DNA of 64,000 nucleotides from UBA4582 sp038106185. Lineage in GTDB: Bacteria > Pseudomonadota > Gammaproteobacteria > Pseudomonadales > Azotimanducaceae. A model generated the notes under the pieces. The model saw only the letters and a list, made by a program, of their open reading frames with translations, did not search any database and was not told the DNA's origin. Both the position numbers and the translations under genes were made by a program. The DNA is taken from the NCBI GenBank assembly GCA_038106185.1, contig JAYODE010000016.1:1-64000 (forward strand), read 5' to 3'. Shown piece after piece: positions 36,390 through 45,442 of this stretch; position 1 is the first letter of the stretch, and each line of letters opens with the position of its first letter.

Positions 36390-39300
36390 TTATCCTCGCC
36401 TTCGCTGCGCTACCCTGTCCCAGGCCTTGTCCAAGCGTTTTGCAGACACAGGAATGCTGGTACCCAGGCCCTGAGCAAACAGTGAAACTCGAAACTCTTC
36501 AATCATCCAGCGATAAACCTGAAGGTCCTCATCATCGGCCACGGCGGCCATTGTAAACCTCTCTAAATGACTTCGCACCTCGCGCATCGCCTGCTGATCC
36601 TTCGCGATGTTATGTTGCATTTTATCTAACCGATAAAGCATCGCCTGCAGGTATCGCGGGTATTGCTTGAGCCACTTCAGCGAAGCGACTCGAATAAATC
36701 CGGGTGCGAGCAACTGCGCCAGCTGCTCACGCACATCTGCCCTTGATGCGCGGTTCAGAGGATTTTCGCCGACTAACAGTTGGCGCTCAATTTCATTTGC
36801 TGTTTTCAGCACCTCAGCGACTAATCGCCCTGTCTGATTCATCATGCTTACCAGCTCAACTTTATCGCGCAGCCGCTGCTCAAAGGCCGCAGCGCTCATG
36901 ACTCGCGCCCTGTCTTCGATAAACGTAAACCGAAACACCGCCTCGACCAGGTCGGTGAGTAACTCTTCGCTGGAGCCTCGCGTCGCGTAATAGATCGAGA
37001 ATTGCTTAAACCCCGGCATATTGCGGCGCAGGTACTTACTCTGATCTGGCAAGCGCAACATAAACAGACGCAACACACCCTGTCGCGAAACCCGCTCAGC
37101 CTCGGCGAGGTTATCCAGGACTCGAACCGCAACTGTCTCAATCTGGTCAATGACGGTGGGATAACCCTTGAGGGTTATGCCCCCCTGATCTATCAACACC
37201 AATTCCGGCAGCTCACCAAACGTCCAATCGACCGCGCCCTCCACTTCAATCTTGAGCCGAGACCGCTGGTTAAATCCCTGGTCTGCTTGAGCCGCAAACT
37301 GCTGCTGCAAATGACCCAAGTCCCGCGCACTGCCAATGACCTTGCTTTGATCGTCCAACACCTTGATATTCATTTTCAGGTGCTGCTCCAGACTACTCAA
37401 ATCAAAGTCTTCGACCTTGATCCGAGTCCCATTCAAACGAAACAATTTTTCTGCCAGCACCTCGACCAGTTCCCGCCCGTCATAGACTAACAGCGGCATC
37501 AGTCTTTCGACGTACTCAGGCGCCGGCACGAATTTTTTTCGCAACGACTTTGGCAGACTCTTGATCAACGCCAAACACTTTTCCCGCAGCAGGCCGGGTA
37601 TCACCCAATCAAGCTGCGCTTTGGAAACCTGACGCAACAAGGCTACCGGCACCTGAACACTGACACCATCCTCTTCGTGTTGAGGATCAAAGTGATAATC
37701 CAGTTTGAGCTTGGTCTCTGCGACCTCAAGCTGGCTCGGGTAAAGCGCCTCGGACAAGCCTGACTCCTGTTTCATCAACTGATGCTTTTCGAGATACAGG
37801 GCTCGAGGCGTATCAACTTCAATGCGCCGACGCCAAACCTCAAGATCCGCCAAGGAGCTGACATTTTCTGGCAATTTTTCAGCGTAAAACCGAAATATGG
37901 TGTAACCATCCACCAAAATGTCGCGCTTGCGAGCCATGGACTCGAGCTTCTCGACTTCAGCCACCAGTTGCGTGTTATGCCGATAGAAGCCCGCCTTACT
38001 TTGCAGCTGCTGTTCGACCAGGGCTTCCTGAATAAAGATATGTCGAGCCCTGACTGGGTCAACCCGACCATAGTCAACCAGGCGCTTTTTGACGACAGTA
38101 ATGCCGTACAGTATCACTTCTTCGTACGCCAGCACCTGAGATCGCTGGGCGTCAAAATAAGCTTCCTGATAATTGCGCTTTACCAAATGGCGAGCGAGCG
38201 GCTCTATCCAGCGGCTGTCTATCTGCGCGACGGTTCGAGCAAACAGTCGACTCGTCTCGACCAATTCGGCAGACATGATCCAGCGCGGCTTGGCGCTGAA
38301 CAAGCCTGAACCAGGAAAGATGACATGGCGTCGATTGTGCGCCCCGAGATAATCGTTATCCTCGGTTTTCTCACCAATATTTCCCAGCAAACCTGCCAGT
38401 AATGCCTGATGGATCGCCGCATATTCCGCGGCCCCTTCGTTTTTCACCAGCTTTAGCTCGCGCGCCAACAGATGCAGTTGACGATGGTTTTCTTGCCATT
38501 CACGCATGCGAACATAGGACAGAAAATGCTCTCGGCAAAATTTTCGCAGCTGATTTTGGGTCAAGGCCTGACGATGGGACTCGTAGAAGTTCCAGATATT
38601 CACCAGCGTCATGAAGTCTGATTGGGCATGACGAAATTGTCGGTGCCGTTCATCCGCTGCTTGCTGCTGATCGTGGGGCCTATCTCGAGGATCTTGCATG
38701 GCAAGGGCACTGACGATCGTCAACACCTCTGCCAGGCAACCTGTGCGACTGGCTTGCAGCAGCATTCTGGCCAGACGCAGATCAACGGGGAACCGGGCCA
38801 TCTCTCGACCCATTTGATTAATTCGGCGCTGCTCATCAACCGCCTGAAGCTCATGCAACAGATGAAAGCCATCATTAATCTGACGCTGATCAGGCTTTTC
38901 AACGAATGGAAACTGGCTTATGTCGCCAAGCTTTAATAGCAACATCTGCAGAATAACGGCCGCCAGATTTGTTCGCAAAATTTCTGGCGCAGTAAACTCC
39001 GAACGCGACAAAAAATCGTCTTCGGCGTATAGCCGAAAACAGACACCATCGCTCACTCGCCCACAACGGCCCTTGCGTTGATCGGCGCTTGCTCGAGAAA
39101 TGGGCTCAATGGGCAGTTGTTGAACCTTGGAACGCACACTGTAGCGCGATATGCGCGCAAGGCCAGTGTCAATAACGTAGCGAATACCGGGTACCGTCAG
39201 GGAGGTTTCAGCGACATTGGTGGCCAGTACAATACGGCGACCTGTATGTGCCTGAAATACTCGATTTTGTTCCGCTACACTAAGTCGCGAGTACAACGCC

Positions 39301-40262
39301 AGCACCTCCCAAAGACGCAAGTCAGACTTACGGATCAGGTGGCCCAGCTCTCGAATTTCGCGCTCACCCGATAGAAAGATCAGCACATCGCCCGACGTTT
39401 GCCGCTGCCGTTCGAGTTGCTCTATCTCACGCAGCGTCTCTATGACGCCCTGATACATGAGCTCATCCGAGTCCTGGCTTTTATTTTCAGCAAGAAGAGG
39501 ACGATAGTGCACCACTACAGGATAAGTACGGCCAGAGACCTCGATCACAGGCGCATGATTGAAGTGCTTGGAGAAACGATCGACATCGATGGTCGCCGAT
39601 GTGACTATGACCTTGAGATCAGGACGACGGGGTAATATGCGTTTCAGATAGCCCAGAATAAAGTCTATGTTAAGACTGCGCTCGTGTGCCTCATCAATGA
39701 TCAGGGTGTCATACGCCTCCAGTAAGCGGTCACGGGCTGTTTCCGCAAGGAGAATGCCATCTGTCATGACCTTAATAAGCGTGTTGGGTGACGTTTGATC
39801 AGTAAAACGCACCTGGTAGCCGACCTGTTCGCCAAACTTGACCTTCAGCTCTTCGGCGATTCTGTTACCCACGGTACGCGCAGCGACTCGACGTGGCTGA
39901 GTGTGACCGATCATGCCTCGCACGCCTCGGCCCAACGCCAGGCATATCTTGGGAATCTGGGTAGTCTTGCCAGAGCCTGTTTCGCCGGCAATGATCACCA
40001 CCTGATGGCTGGCTAACGCGGCTTTGATGTCATCGACTCGCAGACTGACCGGCAAGGATTCAGGAAAGGTTGGCTTCGGCAGCACTGCCCGTCGCTGCTC
40101 GACCAGCTTCATCGAGCGCTCTATCTGCGCTGCCAATTTAGTCGCATTATTTTCGACCTGGCGCTTGTCACGAAGCGCCTGGCGCAGGCGCCCTTGATCT
40201 TTGATCATGCATTGATCAAGGCGCGCAGCCAGGGCTTGAAGGCTTGTGTTTATCGTACTCAC
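36390..40262 (-). CDS. hrpA: ATP-dependent RNA helicase HrpA
   Basis: 1,290-residue DEAH-box helicase, the normal length for HrpA. Walker A GETGSGKTTQ near residue 93, DEAH box IIDEAHERS near 190, TSATID near 220, and motif VI region SADQRKGRCGRVSDG near 390 are intact, followed by the HA2/OB-fold segments and the long C-terminal DUF3418 region ending FAQGLGTSIPVSAKRLDKAW. HrpA resolves collided ribosomes and processes certain mRNAs. The start is a GTG at 40262; no better in-frame start lies upstream. Flanked by mlaA and ggt on the same strand with repeat-containing spacers. Confidence 0.96.
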   Translation of the reverse strand: MSTINTSLQALAARLDQCMIKDQGRLRQALRDKRQVENNATKLAAQIERSMKLVEQRRAVLPKPTFPESLPVSLRVDDIKAALASHQVVIIAGETGSGKTTQIPKICLALGRGVRGMIGHTQPRRVAARTVGNRIAEELKVKFGEQVGYQVRFTDQTSPNTLIKVMTDGILLAETARDRLLEAYDTLIIDEAHERSLNIDFILGYLKRILPRRPDLKVIVTSATIDVDRFSKHFNHAPVIEVSGRTYPVVVHYRPLLAENKSQDSDELMYQGVIETLREIEQLERQRQTSGDVLIFLSGEREIRELGHLIRKSDLRLWEVLALYSRLSVAEQNRVFQAHTGRRIVLATNVAETSLTVPGIRYVIDTGLARISRYSVRSKVQQLPIEPISRASADQRKGRCGRVSDGVCFRLYAEDDFLSRSEFTAPEILRTNLAAVILQMLLLKLGDISQFPFVEKPDQRQINDGFHLLHELQAVDEQRRINQMGREMARFPVDLRLARMLLQASRTGCLAEVLTIVSALAMQDPRDRPHDQQQAADERHRQFRHAQSDFMTLVNIWNFYESHRQALTQNQLRKFCREHFLSYVRMREWQENHRQLHLLARELKLVKNEGAAEYAAIHQALLAGLLGNIGEKTEDNDYLGAHNRRHVIFPGSGLFSAKPRWIMSAELVETSRLFARTVAQIDSRWIEPLARHLVKRNYQEAYFDAQRSQVLAYEEVILYGITVVKKRLVDYGRVDPVRARHIFIQEALVEQQLQSKAGFYRHNTQLVAEVEKLESMARKRDILVDGYTIFRFYAEKLPENVSSLADLEVWRRRIEVDTPRALYLEKHQLMKQESGLSEALYPSQLEVAETKLKLDYHFDPQHEEDGVSVQVPVALLRQVSKAQLDWVIPGLLREKCLALIKSLPKSLRKKFVPAPEYVERLMPLLVYDGRELVEVLAEKLFRLNGTRIKVEDFDLSSLEQHLKMNIKVLDDQSKVIGSARDLGHLQQQFAAQADQGFNQRSRLKIEVEGAVDWTFGELPELVLIDQGGITLKGYPTVIDQIETVAVRVLDNLAEAERVSRQGVLRLFMLRLPDQSKYLRRNMPGFKQFSIYYATRGSSEELLTDLVEAVFRFTFIEDRARVMSAAAFEQRLRDKVELVSMMNQTGRLVAEVLKTANEIERQLLVGENPLNRASRADVREQLAQLLAPGFIRVASLKWLKQYPRYLQAMLYRLDKMQHNIAKDQQAMREVRSHLERFTMAAVADDEDLQVYRWMIEEFRVSLFAQGLGTSIPVSAKRLDKAWDRVAQRRRG

Positions 40263-40390
40263 GTTTAGTCAGGCATTCAGTTGCAAGTTAACGCCAAGGC
40301 ACACAGGATGCGCCTTGACTGGATGGGGTAAAGCGCCGCTGCTGTTCGGGATAAAGCGCCGCGGCTGGCTTGGATAATCCAACGCAGCCG

Positions 40391-40456
40391 ATTTGAGCAA
40401 ACCAACTTTTGACTAACCCAACTTTTGACTAAACCAACTTTTGAGTAAACCAACTG
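40391..40456. repeat. 15-bp tandem repeat array (CCAACTTTTGACTAA)
   Basis: Four units with 15-base period in the 241-base spacer between hrpA and the gamma-glutamyltransferase gene. A two-copy imperfect repeat containing AAAGCGCCGC lies just beside it at about 40330-40365. Confidence 0.88.
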
Positions 40457-40503
40457 GGCCGACTCGCAGACTTCCCATGTCGGCGGTAATTCGTTCATGC
40501 CCC

Positions 40504-42195
40504 TTACCAGGCAGCAACGCCGCCATCGGGCACTCGAAGATCAACGCCACCCTCCAATACACCGGCCTCACGGTTATTGATAATCACTTCGGCAGAACCT
40601 TGGTTGTCCCGCTGCTTAAGCGTATGACCCAGAGCCTCCAATGCCTGTAAAGTATCTGGTGAAAATCCGTGATGTTCATAATTCAACACATCAGGCATCC
40701 ACTGGTGATGGATCCGTCCGGCATCCACCGCCGCTTGCGCGTTCATGCCATGGTCAACCACATTGATGATCGTTTGCAGCACCGTGTTAATGATGGTCCG
40801 TCCTCCCGGTGTGCCGGTAACCATGAACAGTTCACCGTCTTTTGCCAGAATCGTCGGAGTCATGCTGCTTAACATGCGCTTACCCGGTTGCGCCAGATTG
40901 GCCGGAGTACCGATCAGCCCCTGGTCGTTGGTCAAGCCAGGGCCCGCATTGAAGTCACCCATTTCATTGTTAAGCAGAAAGCCGGCACCAGGTACAACAA
41001 TGCCCGAACCATAACCCCACTCGAGCGTGTAGGTGAGAGACACCGCATTACGATCCTTGTCGACCACTGAGAAATGGGTCGTCTCTGGACTTTCTTTCAG
41101 CAGGTTTAAGGCTTCAGGCGTCGAGACCGAGGCCTTATTCAGATCAATGGTGTTACGGAGTTCAGTCGCATAGTCTTTTGACAACAATCGCTCCAAAGGA
41201 ATGCTGCTGTTGTAATCCGGATCACCCAGAAACCTTGCGCGATCGTTATAGGCTCGTCGCATGGCTTCGGTCATAACATGCAAACTCTTCGCCGAGCCGA
41301 ATCCCATGGCGCTCAGATCATAACCTTCGAGTATATTGAGCATTTCCACCAGCGTAGTACCACCGGAACTGGGCGGCGGCATGGAGATGACCTCATAACC
41401 TCGATACTGACCTGTGACCGGCTGTCTCACCTTGGCTGTATAGGCCGCCAGGTCTGCGAGAGTAATGAGCCCGCCGTTGGCTTGCATTTCTGCGACCAGC
41501 AGTTCTGCCGTTTTGCCCTGATAAAACCCCGCCGGCCCTTGGTCGGCAATGCGTTGCAGACTCTCGGCCAAATCCGCCTGAACCCATAGATCGCCCGCCT
41601 CATAGGGTTTGCCCTGCTGGGTAAAATGCGCGATGGACGCCGGATACTTCTCCATTCGCGGCAGGTTGCGTTTGATAGAACTGGCGAGACCATGAGTCAT
41701 GACTATGCCATTTTTTGCCAAGGCGATGGCCGGATTGACCAGCCTTTTCCAGGGTAGTCGACCTTCCGCTTGCCAGGCTAAGTGCAGCCCAGCTACTGTG
41801 CCCGGCACGCCCACTGACGCATAACTCATGTGATGTTTTTGAAAGCTGTATTCGCCGTCCACCAGCCACATTTCAGGATAGGCCGCATCGGGCGCGACTT
41901 CTCGAAAGTCATACGCTACAGGCTCACCTTTTGCTGGCCGCGAAACCAGAAAACCGCCACCACCAATGTTACCAGCCGTCGGATGCGTGACGGCTAAGGC
42001 AAAAGCCGTCGCCACGGCTGCATCAACGGCACTGCCGCCCTCCTGAAGCACCTGTTTGCCGACTTCGGAGGCTGTCGAACTCGCCGACACCACCATACCC
42101 TGGCTGGCAACGAAGGGGGCATTGGCAGCAAAGGTGCCATTCATTAGCAGGAGCGCGACGATCAGTAACGCCGATCTCAATGGATTTTGCTTCAC
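40504..42195 (-). CDS. ggt: gamma-glutamyltransferase
   Basis: 563-residue periplasmic N-terminal-nucleophile hydrolase that cleaves or transfers gamma-glutamyl groups of glutathione and related amides. A signal peptide (RSALLIVALLLMNGTFAANA) precedes the mature domain; SASSTASEVGKQVLQEGGSA and TAGNIGGGGFLV are typical, and the autocleavage site is at ETTHFSVVD near residue 390, where Thr becomes the nucleophile. The GTG at 42195 is chosen because AGAGG lies 5 bases upstream and it places the signal peptide at the N-terminus; the reading frame is open further upstream without family sequence. Last gene of the amine-oxidase run. Confidence 0.94.
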   Translation of the reverse strand: MKQNPLRSALLIVALLLMNGTFAANAPFVASQGMVVSASSTASEVGKQVLQEGGSAVDAAVATAFALAVTHPTAGNIGGGGFLVSRPAKGEPVAYDFREVAPDAAYPEMWLVDGEYSFQKHHMSYASVGVPGTVAGLHLAWQAEGRLPWKRLVNPAIALAKNGIVMTHGLASSIKRNLPRMEKYPASIAHFTQQGKPYEAGDLWVQADLAESLQRIADQGPAGFYQGKTAELLVAEMQANGGLITLADLAAYTAKVRQPVTGQYRGYEVISMPPPSSGGTTLVEMLNILEGYDLSAMGFGSAKSLHVMTEAMRRAYNDRARFLGDPDYNSSIPLERLLSKDYATELRNTIDLNKASVSTPEALNLLKESPETTHFSVVDKDRNAVSLTYTLEWGYGSGIVVPGAGFLLNNEMGDFNAGPGLTNDQGLIGTPANLAQPGKRMLSSMTPTILAKDGELFMVTGTPGGRTIINTVLQTIINVVDHGMNAQAAVDAGRIHHQWMPDVLNYEHHGFSPDTLQALEALGHTLKQRDNQGSAEVIINNREAGVLEGGVDLRVPDGGVAAW

Positions 42196-42363
42196 AATTA
42201 CCTCTTGGGTGCTTGGAGAATTTAGGTTGAATTTTACCTTTGGTTTGTCGTCGCATCGAGAGCGCTTGCACGCACCCTCTTCTACGCTGATGGCCTTCGC
42301 TGGGTCGCTTCCAGACCCCACTGAAAAGACTGACCTCAATAGTCGCAGGTCAATCGCCCCCCG

Positions 42364-42402
42364 CAGTTGAAGCCAGCAGTTGAAGCCAACAGTTGAAGTT
42401 AA
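42364..42402. repeat. 13-bp tandem repeat array (CAGTTGAAGCCAA)
   Basis: Three units between the exported RidA gene and ggt. The remaining 150 bases of the spacer show no recognised site. Confidence 0.85.
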
Positions 42403-42413
42403 CGCTTTAATCT

Positions 42414-42908
42414 TTACTGAGGCCGTACCGCGATGACTTCGACCTCGACAAACATCAAGGGGGCGACTAAACCGGCAACTTGCACTGCTGACCGAGCCGG
42501 TAAATTGGGCTGCTCTGGCGTACCAAAATAGCGCGTATAGGCCGCCATAAAACCCTTAAAGTCCATTTCATTATTCAGGGCAGGATCGCCAACCAGAAAC
42601 ACTGTCATCTTGATAACGTCACCAAAACCCAGACCCTGGGCTTGTAAGCTGGACTTCATGCGCTCAAATACACTGATCGCCTGAGTCTCGGTATTGCCAT
42701 AATATTCAGGCGTACCCCGTTGAGCATCAGGATTAGCCACCCCTGGCGTCGTACCGCTCTGAAAGCTCAGCGTACTGCCAGCAGTCACCTCTACCGCTGA
42801 GGCGATAGGAAATGTCGAGTTATTCGGCAATGGATATCGAATGACCTCAGCCCGGGCCACAGAGGTGACCATCAGGGTGAGCATCACCAGCAAAAATCTT
42901 ATTTTCAT
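42414..42908 (-). CDS. exported RidA/YjgF-family protein
   Basis: 164 residues: a cleavable signal peptide (MKIRFLLVMLTLMVTSVARA) followed by a RidA domain. The active-site Arg that binds imine/enamine carboxylate products is present in LPARSAVQVAGL near residue 142, and VIKMTVFLVGD near 105 is family-typical. Cytosolic RidA hydrolyses reactive 2-imino acids made by PLP or flavin enzymes; here the protein would act in the periplasm. GGAGGA seven bases before the ATG at 42908 supports this start. It lies 62 bases downstream of the cytochrome c4 gene and two genes from a Tat-exported amine oxidase, its likely imine source. Confidence 0.9.
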   Translation of the reverse strand: MKIRFLLVMLTLMVTSVARAEVIRYPLPNNSTFPIASAVEVTAGSTLSFQSGTTPGVANPDAQRGTPEYYGNTETQAISVFERMKSSLQAQGLGFGDVIKMTVFLVGDPALNNEMDFKGFMAAYTRYFGTPEQPNLPARSAVQVAGLVAPLMFVEVEVIAVRPQ

Positions 42909-42970
42909 AGTGTTTCCTCCAAAATTCTCGTTTCGCCGAGCAGTTGCCGCCCATGGGCCCACATCGGCCA

Positions 42971-43872
42971 TTACTTTAACACGGAGAGCGGGCCAGGTGG
43001 TGACGACAGAGTCTCGATATAACTGACGACATCCTTCACCGCTTGATCATCGGCCAGGAGCCCGATCATGGCCCGCATCTGTTGACCCAAGTGGTCCTCT
43101 GGCCGGGTTCCACGCAAACCGGTCTTGAACTTCTGCAACTGGGCAGTCAGGTACCAGCGACTCAGGCCTGCCAGTGCTGGACCACCGAAGGATTCGTCTC
43201 CCTGCCCTTGCTGACCGTGGCAGGCACTGCAGCCCTGATAAAGCAGCTTACCCTGCTGGCTATCGCCATCACCCGTCGGCATTGGCGCCGCCGGCAGGAT
43301 GGGCCAGCTTTCAATCCAGTCCAGTACCACTTCAATATCGGTCGCTGACAGAACTTCTGCCATTGGCCGCATTTCCTTACCATCCAGATCATCCCTATGA
43401 AATCCTCGAAAGCCGGCCTGAAATCCCAGCAGCTGACGGCGAAGATACCAGCGGGGCTGGCCAGCAAGACGAGGCGCTCGAATGGCTTCATTACCGCTGC
43501 CATCGACACCATGACAGGTCACGCAGAAACGCAGATGCTCCGGGGGTGTAATCTGAACATCGTCGGCTTGCGCGGGTATCGCGGACAAAGCACCGAGCAA
43601 GCACATTAGTGTCAAGACCGGCCAGTACCCCCGCTTAAATATNNNNNNNNNNNNNNNNNNNNNNNNNNNNNNNNNNNNNNNNNNNNNNNNNNNNNNNNNN
43701 NNNNNNNNNNNNNNNNNNNNNNNNNNNNNNNNNNNNNNNNNNGCTTAAATATCGAGAGCTTAAATATCGAGAGCTTAAATATGGAAAGCTTCTGTGATGA
43801 AAGTTCACATGATCGCTGATCGACTGATTGCTGATCGAATAATTGAGAGTCGAATAATTTGGCATTTCCCAT
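42971..43872 (-). CDS. cytochrome c4-type diheme cytochrome (interrupted by gap)
   Basis: Secreted diheme cytochrome: haem motifs CVTCHG and CSACHG in two similar halves, each followed by LAGxxRWYLxxQL, as in cytochrome c4. The signal peptide reads IFKRGYWPVLTLMCLLGALS then AIPAQA, but its beginning touches the 100-N gap. Upstream of the gap an open frame starts at ATG 43872, overlapping the amine oxidase stop (TGATG) with AGGAG 8 bases before it, and runs through KLSIF pentapeptide repeats in the frame matching IFK beyond the gap if the gap holds whole 15-bp units. A shorter start at TTG 43615 would lack the positive N-region. Confidence 0.75.
43633..43787. repeat. 15-bp tandem repeat spanning an assembly gap (GCTTAAATATCGAGA)
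   Basis: Copies of GCTTAAATATCGAGA lie on both sides of the 100-N gap at 43643-43742 (one partial on the left, three on the right). On the minus strand they encode KLSIF pentapeptides in the frame that leads into the cytochrome c4 signal peptide. Confidence 0.92.
43806..43860. repeat. short degenerate repeats (GCTGATCGACTGATT / GAATAATTGAGAGTC)
   Basis: Two imperfect two-copy repeats with 14-15-base periods between the KLSIF array and the 3' end of the amine oxidase gene; in the cytochrome c4 frame they read as KLFDSQLFDQQSVDQRS. Confidence 0.6.
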
Positions 43873-45440
43873 CAGCCGAGCTCCTGCGCTCGCTCACGGC
43901 GATCAATTTCATTAATCGCATAATGGGCCGAACTGATAGCGCCTTCTTGCCAGGCCGGATGGTAACTGATCTGGTCGCCCATCAGATAATGCCTACCTAC
44001 GGGTCGTTGCAACACGTCGAAAAATTCGGCCCGCACCTCAGGTGTCCAGCGTGAGTCACAGCCCAACATATGATTCATGCGATGCCAGGGCACACTGACA
44101 CCGGCCGTCAAATACTGGCGATAATTGGGATGGATTTGCTCGCCCTGCTGCAGCGCTCTTTCCAGGCGTTCGGCGGGCTTGAGCTCCGCCCAGCGCTGGT
44201 TGACCTTATCGTCAAAGGAATAGGCGCCAAGAATAATACCCTTGCGTTCATGAATACCCTGGGAGGGATACCAGATCTGCTTGATATCCTGGTTCGTCCA
44301 GCTGATACCCCCATAAATATCTTCCTTCTCCCAGAATCGCTCATTTGCCTGAAAGCCAATCTTTAACAACTTGCCGCGCGCCAGGGCGACCAGACCTCGC
44401 TGATAATTTGCGGGAAAATTATGCTTGAGGCCGGCTACCAAATGTGTCGGTATGCTGTTCAGGCAATAGTCAGCGGTAATCTGTTTGATTCTGCCTTCGT
44501 GTTCATATTCAACGCTGACGCCGTTTTCCTGATTCATGATCGCTCGAACCTGCGCATGGGTCGTCACCAGATGGCCCACCTTACGCATGAACCCCTGAAT
44601 AATCTGGTCGTTACCACCTACAGCCTGCATCAGTGGACCGGACTGATCAACGCCCTCACCCCAGTGCATGTTGTATCGCCAAAAGTCGGCTTTTAAAAGC
44701 GCTTCAATATTCATCACAGGCTTGAGCTGGCCGGGCGTCAGCATACCGCCAGAGGCAAGGCCAGCCCTGTCTGTACCTCGGTACAAATTATTCGGATCTA
44801 AATCACCATACTGGCGCAGAAAGACCATGACGCGCTCGGCGTCCTCAGGCGTAAAGCGCTCGGCGAGTGCCGCCGGCGTGACCGACTTGGCAGTCAGCTC
44901 GGCCAGAAAGCCTCGCGCATCAGCCCGGTATTCCTTGATACGCATGGGTTTACCACCATTAAACTGCGTGTCGTGCATCCAGGCATTACGGTTATCGTTC
45001 ATGTAAAACTCGAGCTCAACACCCAGTGCCTTGCAGTAGGCCAGCAGCTTATGATGGTTATGAGGTATGCGAGCAGGTCCAGCATTCATATACAGGTGGG
45101 GCTCATCGTCGAACTCGCAACGTTGCGGATTGCCCACCTCATCGATCAGATCACCACTGCGCAAAGTCAGGTTGCGCCCACCAACTCGATGCGACGCTTC
45201 CAGAATAACGACCTCATAACCGGCGCGCTGGAGCTCATAGGCACTGGTCAAACCAGCAACGCCCGCGCCCAGGATTACCACTCGACGCTGCCGACCAACC
45301 AGATGCAACAGCTGCGGGGTAACGCTGTGTTCAATATCCGGCGTCAAGCCTAACGCTGTCGACATGGAAAAGACCGCGGCAGAGCCTCCCGCCGCGCCCA
45401 CCAGCGCGAGAAATTGTCGACGAGATAGGGTACTCGGCAT
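43872..45440 (-). CDS. Tat-exported FAD-dependent amine oxidase
   Basis: 522-residue flavin amine oxidase. A twin-arginine signal (SRRQFLALVGAAGGSAAVF, residues 6-24) predicts Tat export of the folded flavoprotein. The FAD-binding VVILGAGVAGLTSAYELQRA is near residue 52, then EASHRVGGRN, and the C-terminal flavin motif YLMGDQISYHPAWQEGAISS near 489. Relatives oxidise monoamines, L-amino acids or tryptophan (monooxygenase). The ATG at 45440 lies 2 bases after the symporter stop with GGGAG upstream; its stop overlaps the cytochrome c4 ATG. Together with cytochrome c4 and exported RidA it suggests a periplasmic amine dehydrogenase route. Confidence 0.9.
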   Translation of the reverse strand: MPSTLSRRQFLALVGAAGGSAAVFSMSTALGLTPDIEHSVTPQLLHLVGRQRRVVILGAGVAGLTSAYELQRAGYEVVILEASHRVGGRNLTLRSGDLIDEVGNPQRCEFDDEPHLYMNAGPARIPHNHHKLLAYCKALGVELEFYMNDNRNAWMHDTQFNGGKPMRIKEYRADARGFLAELTAKSVTPAALAERFTPEDAERVMVFLRQYGDLDPNNLYRGTDRAGLASGGMLTPGQLKPVMNIEALLKADFWRYNMHWGEGVDQSGPLMQAVGGNDQIIQGFMRKVGHLVTTHAQVRAIMNQENGVSVEYEHEGRIKQITADYCLNSIPTHLVAGLKHNFPANYQRGLVALARGKLLKIGFQANERFWEKEDIYGGISWTNQDIKQIWYPSQGIHERKGIILGAYSFDDKVNQRWAELKPAERLERALQQGEQIHPNYRQYLTAGVSVPWHRMNHMLGCDSRWTPEVRAEFFDVLQRPVGRHYLMGDQISYHPAWQEGAISSAHYAINEIDRRERAQELG

Positions 45441-45442
45441 GC

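Noticed and set aside
43612..43872. Independent small gene encoding the KLSIF repeats
   Set aside because: It is better explained as the 5' part of the cytochrome c4 gene split by a placeholder gap whose length (100) breaks the frame artificially.
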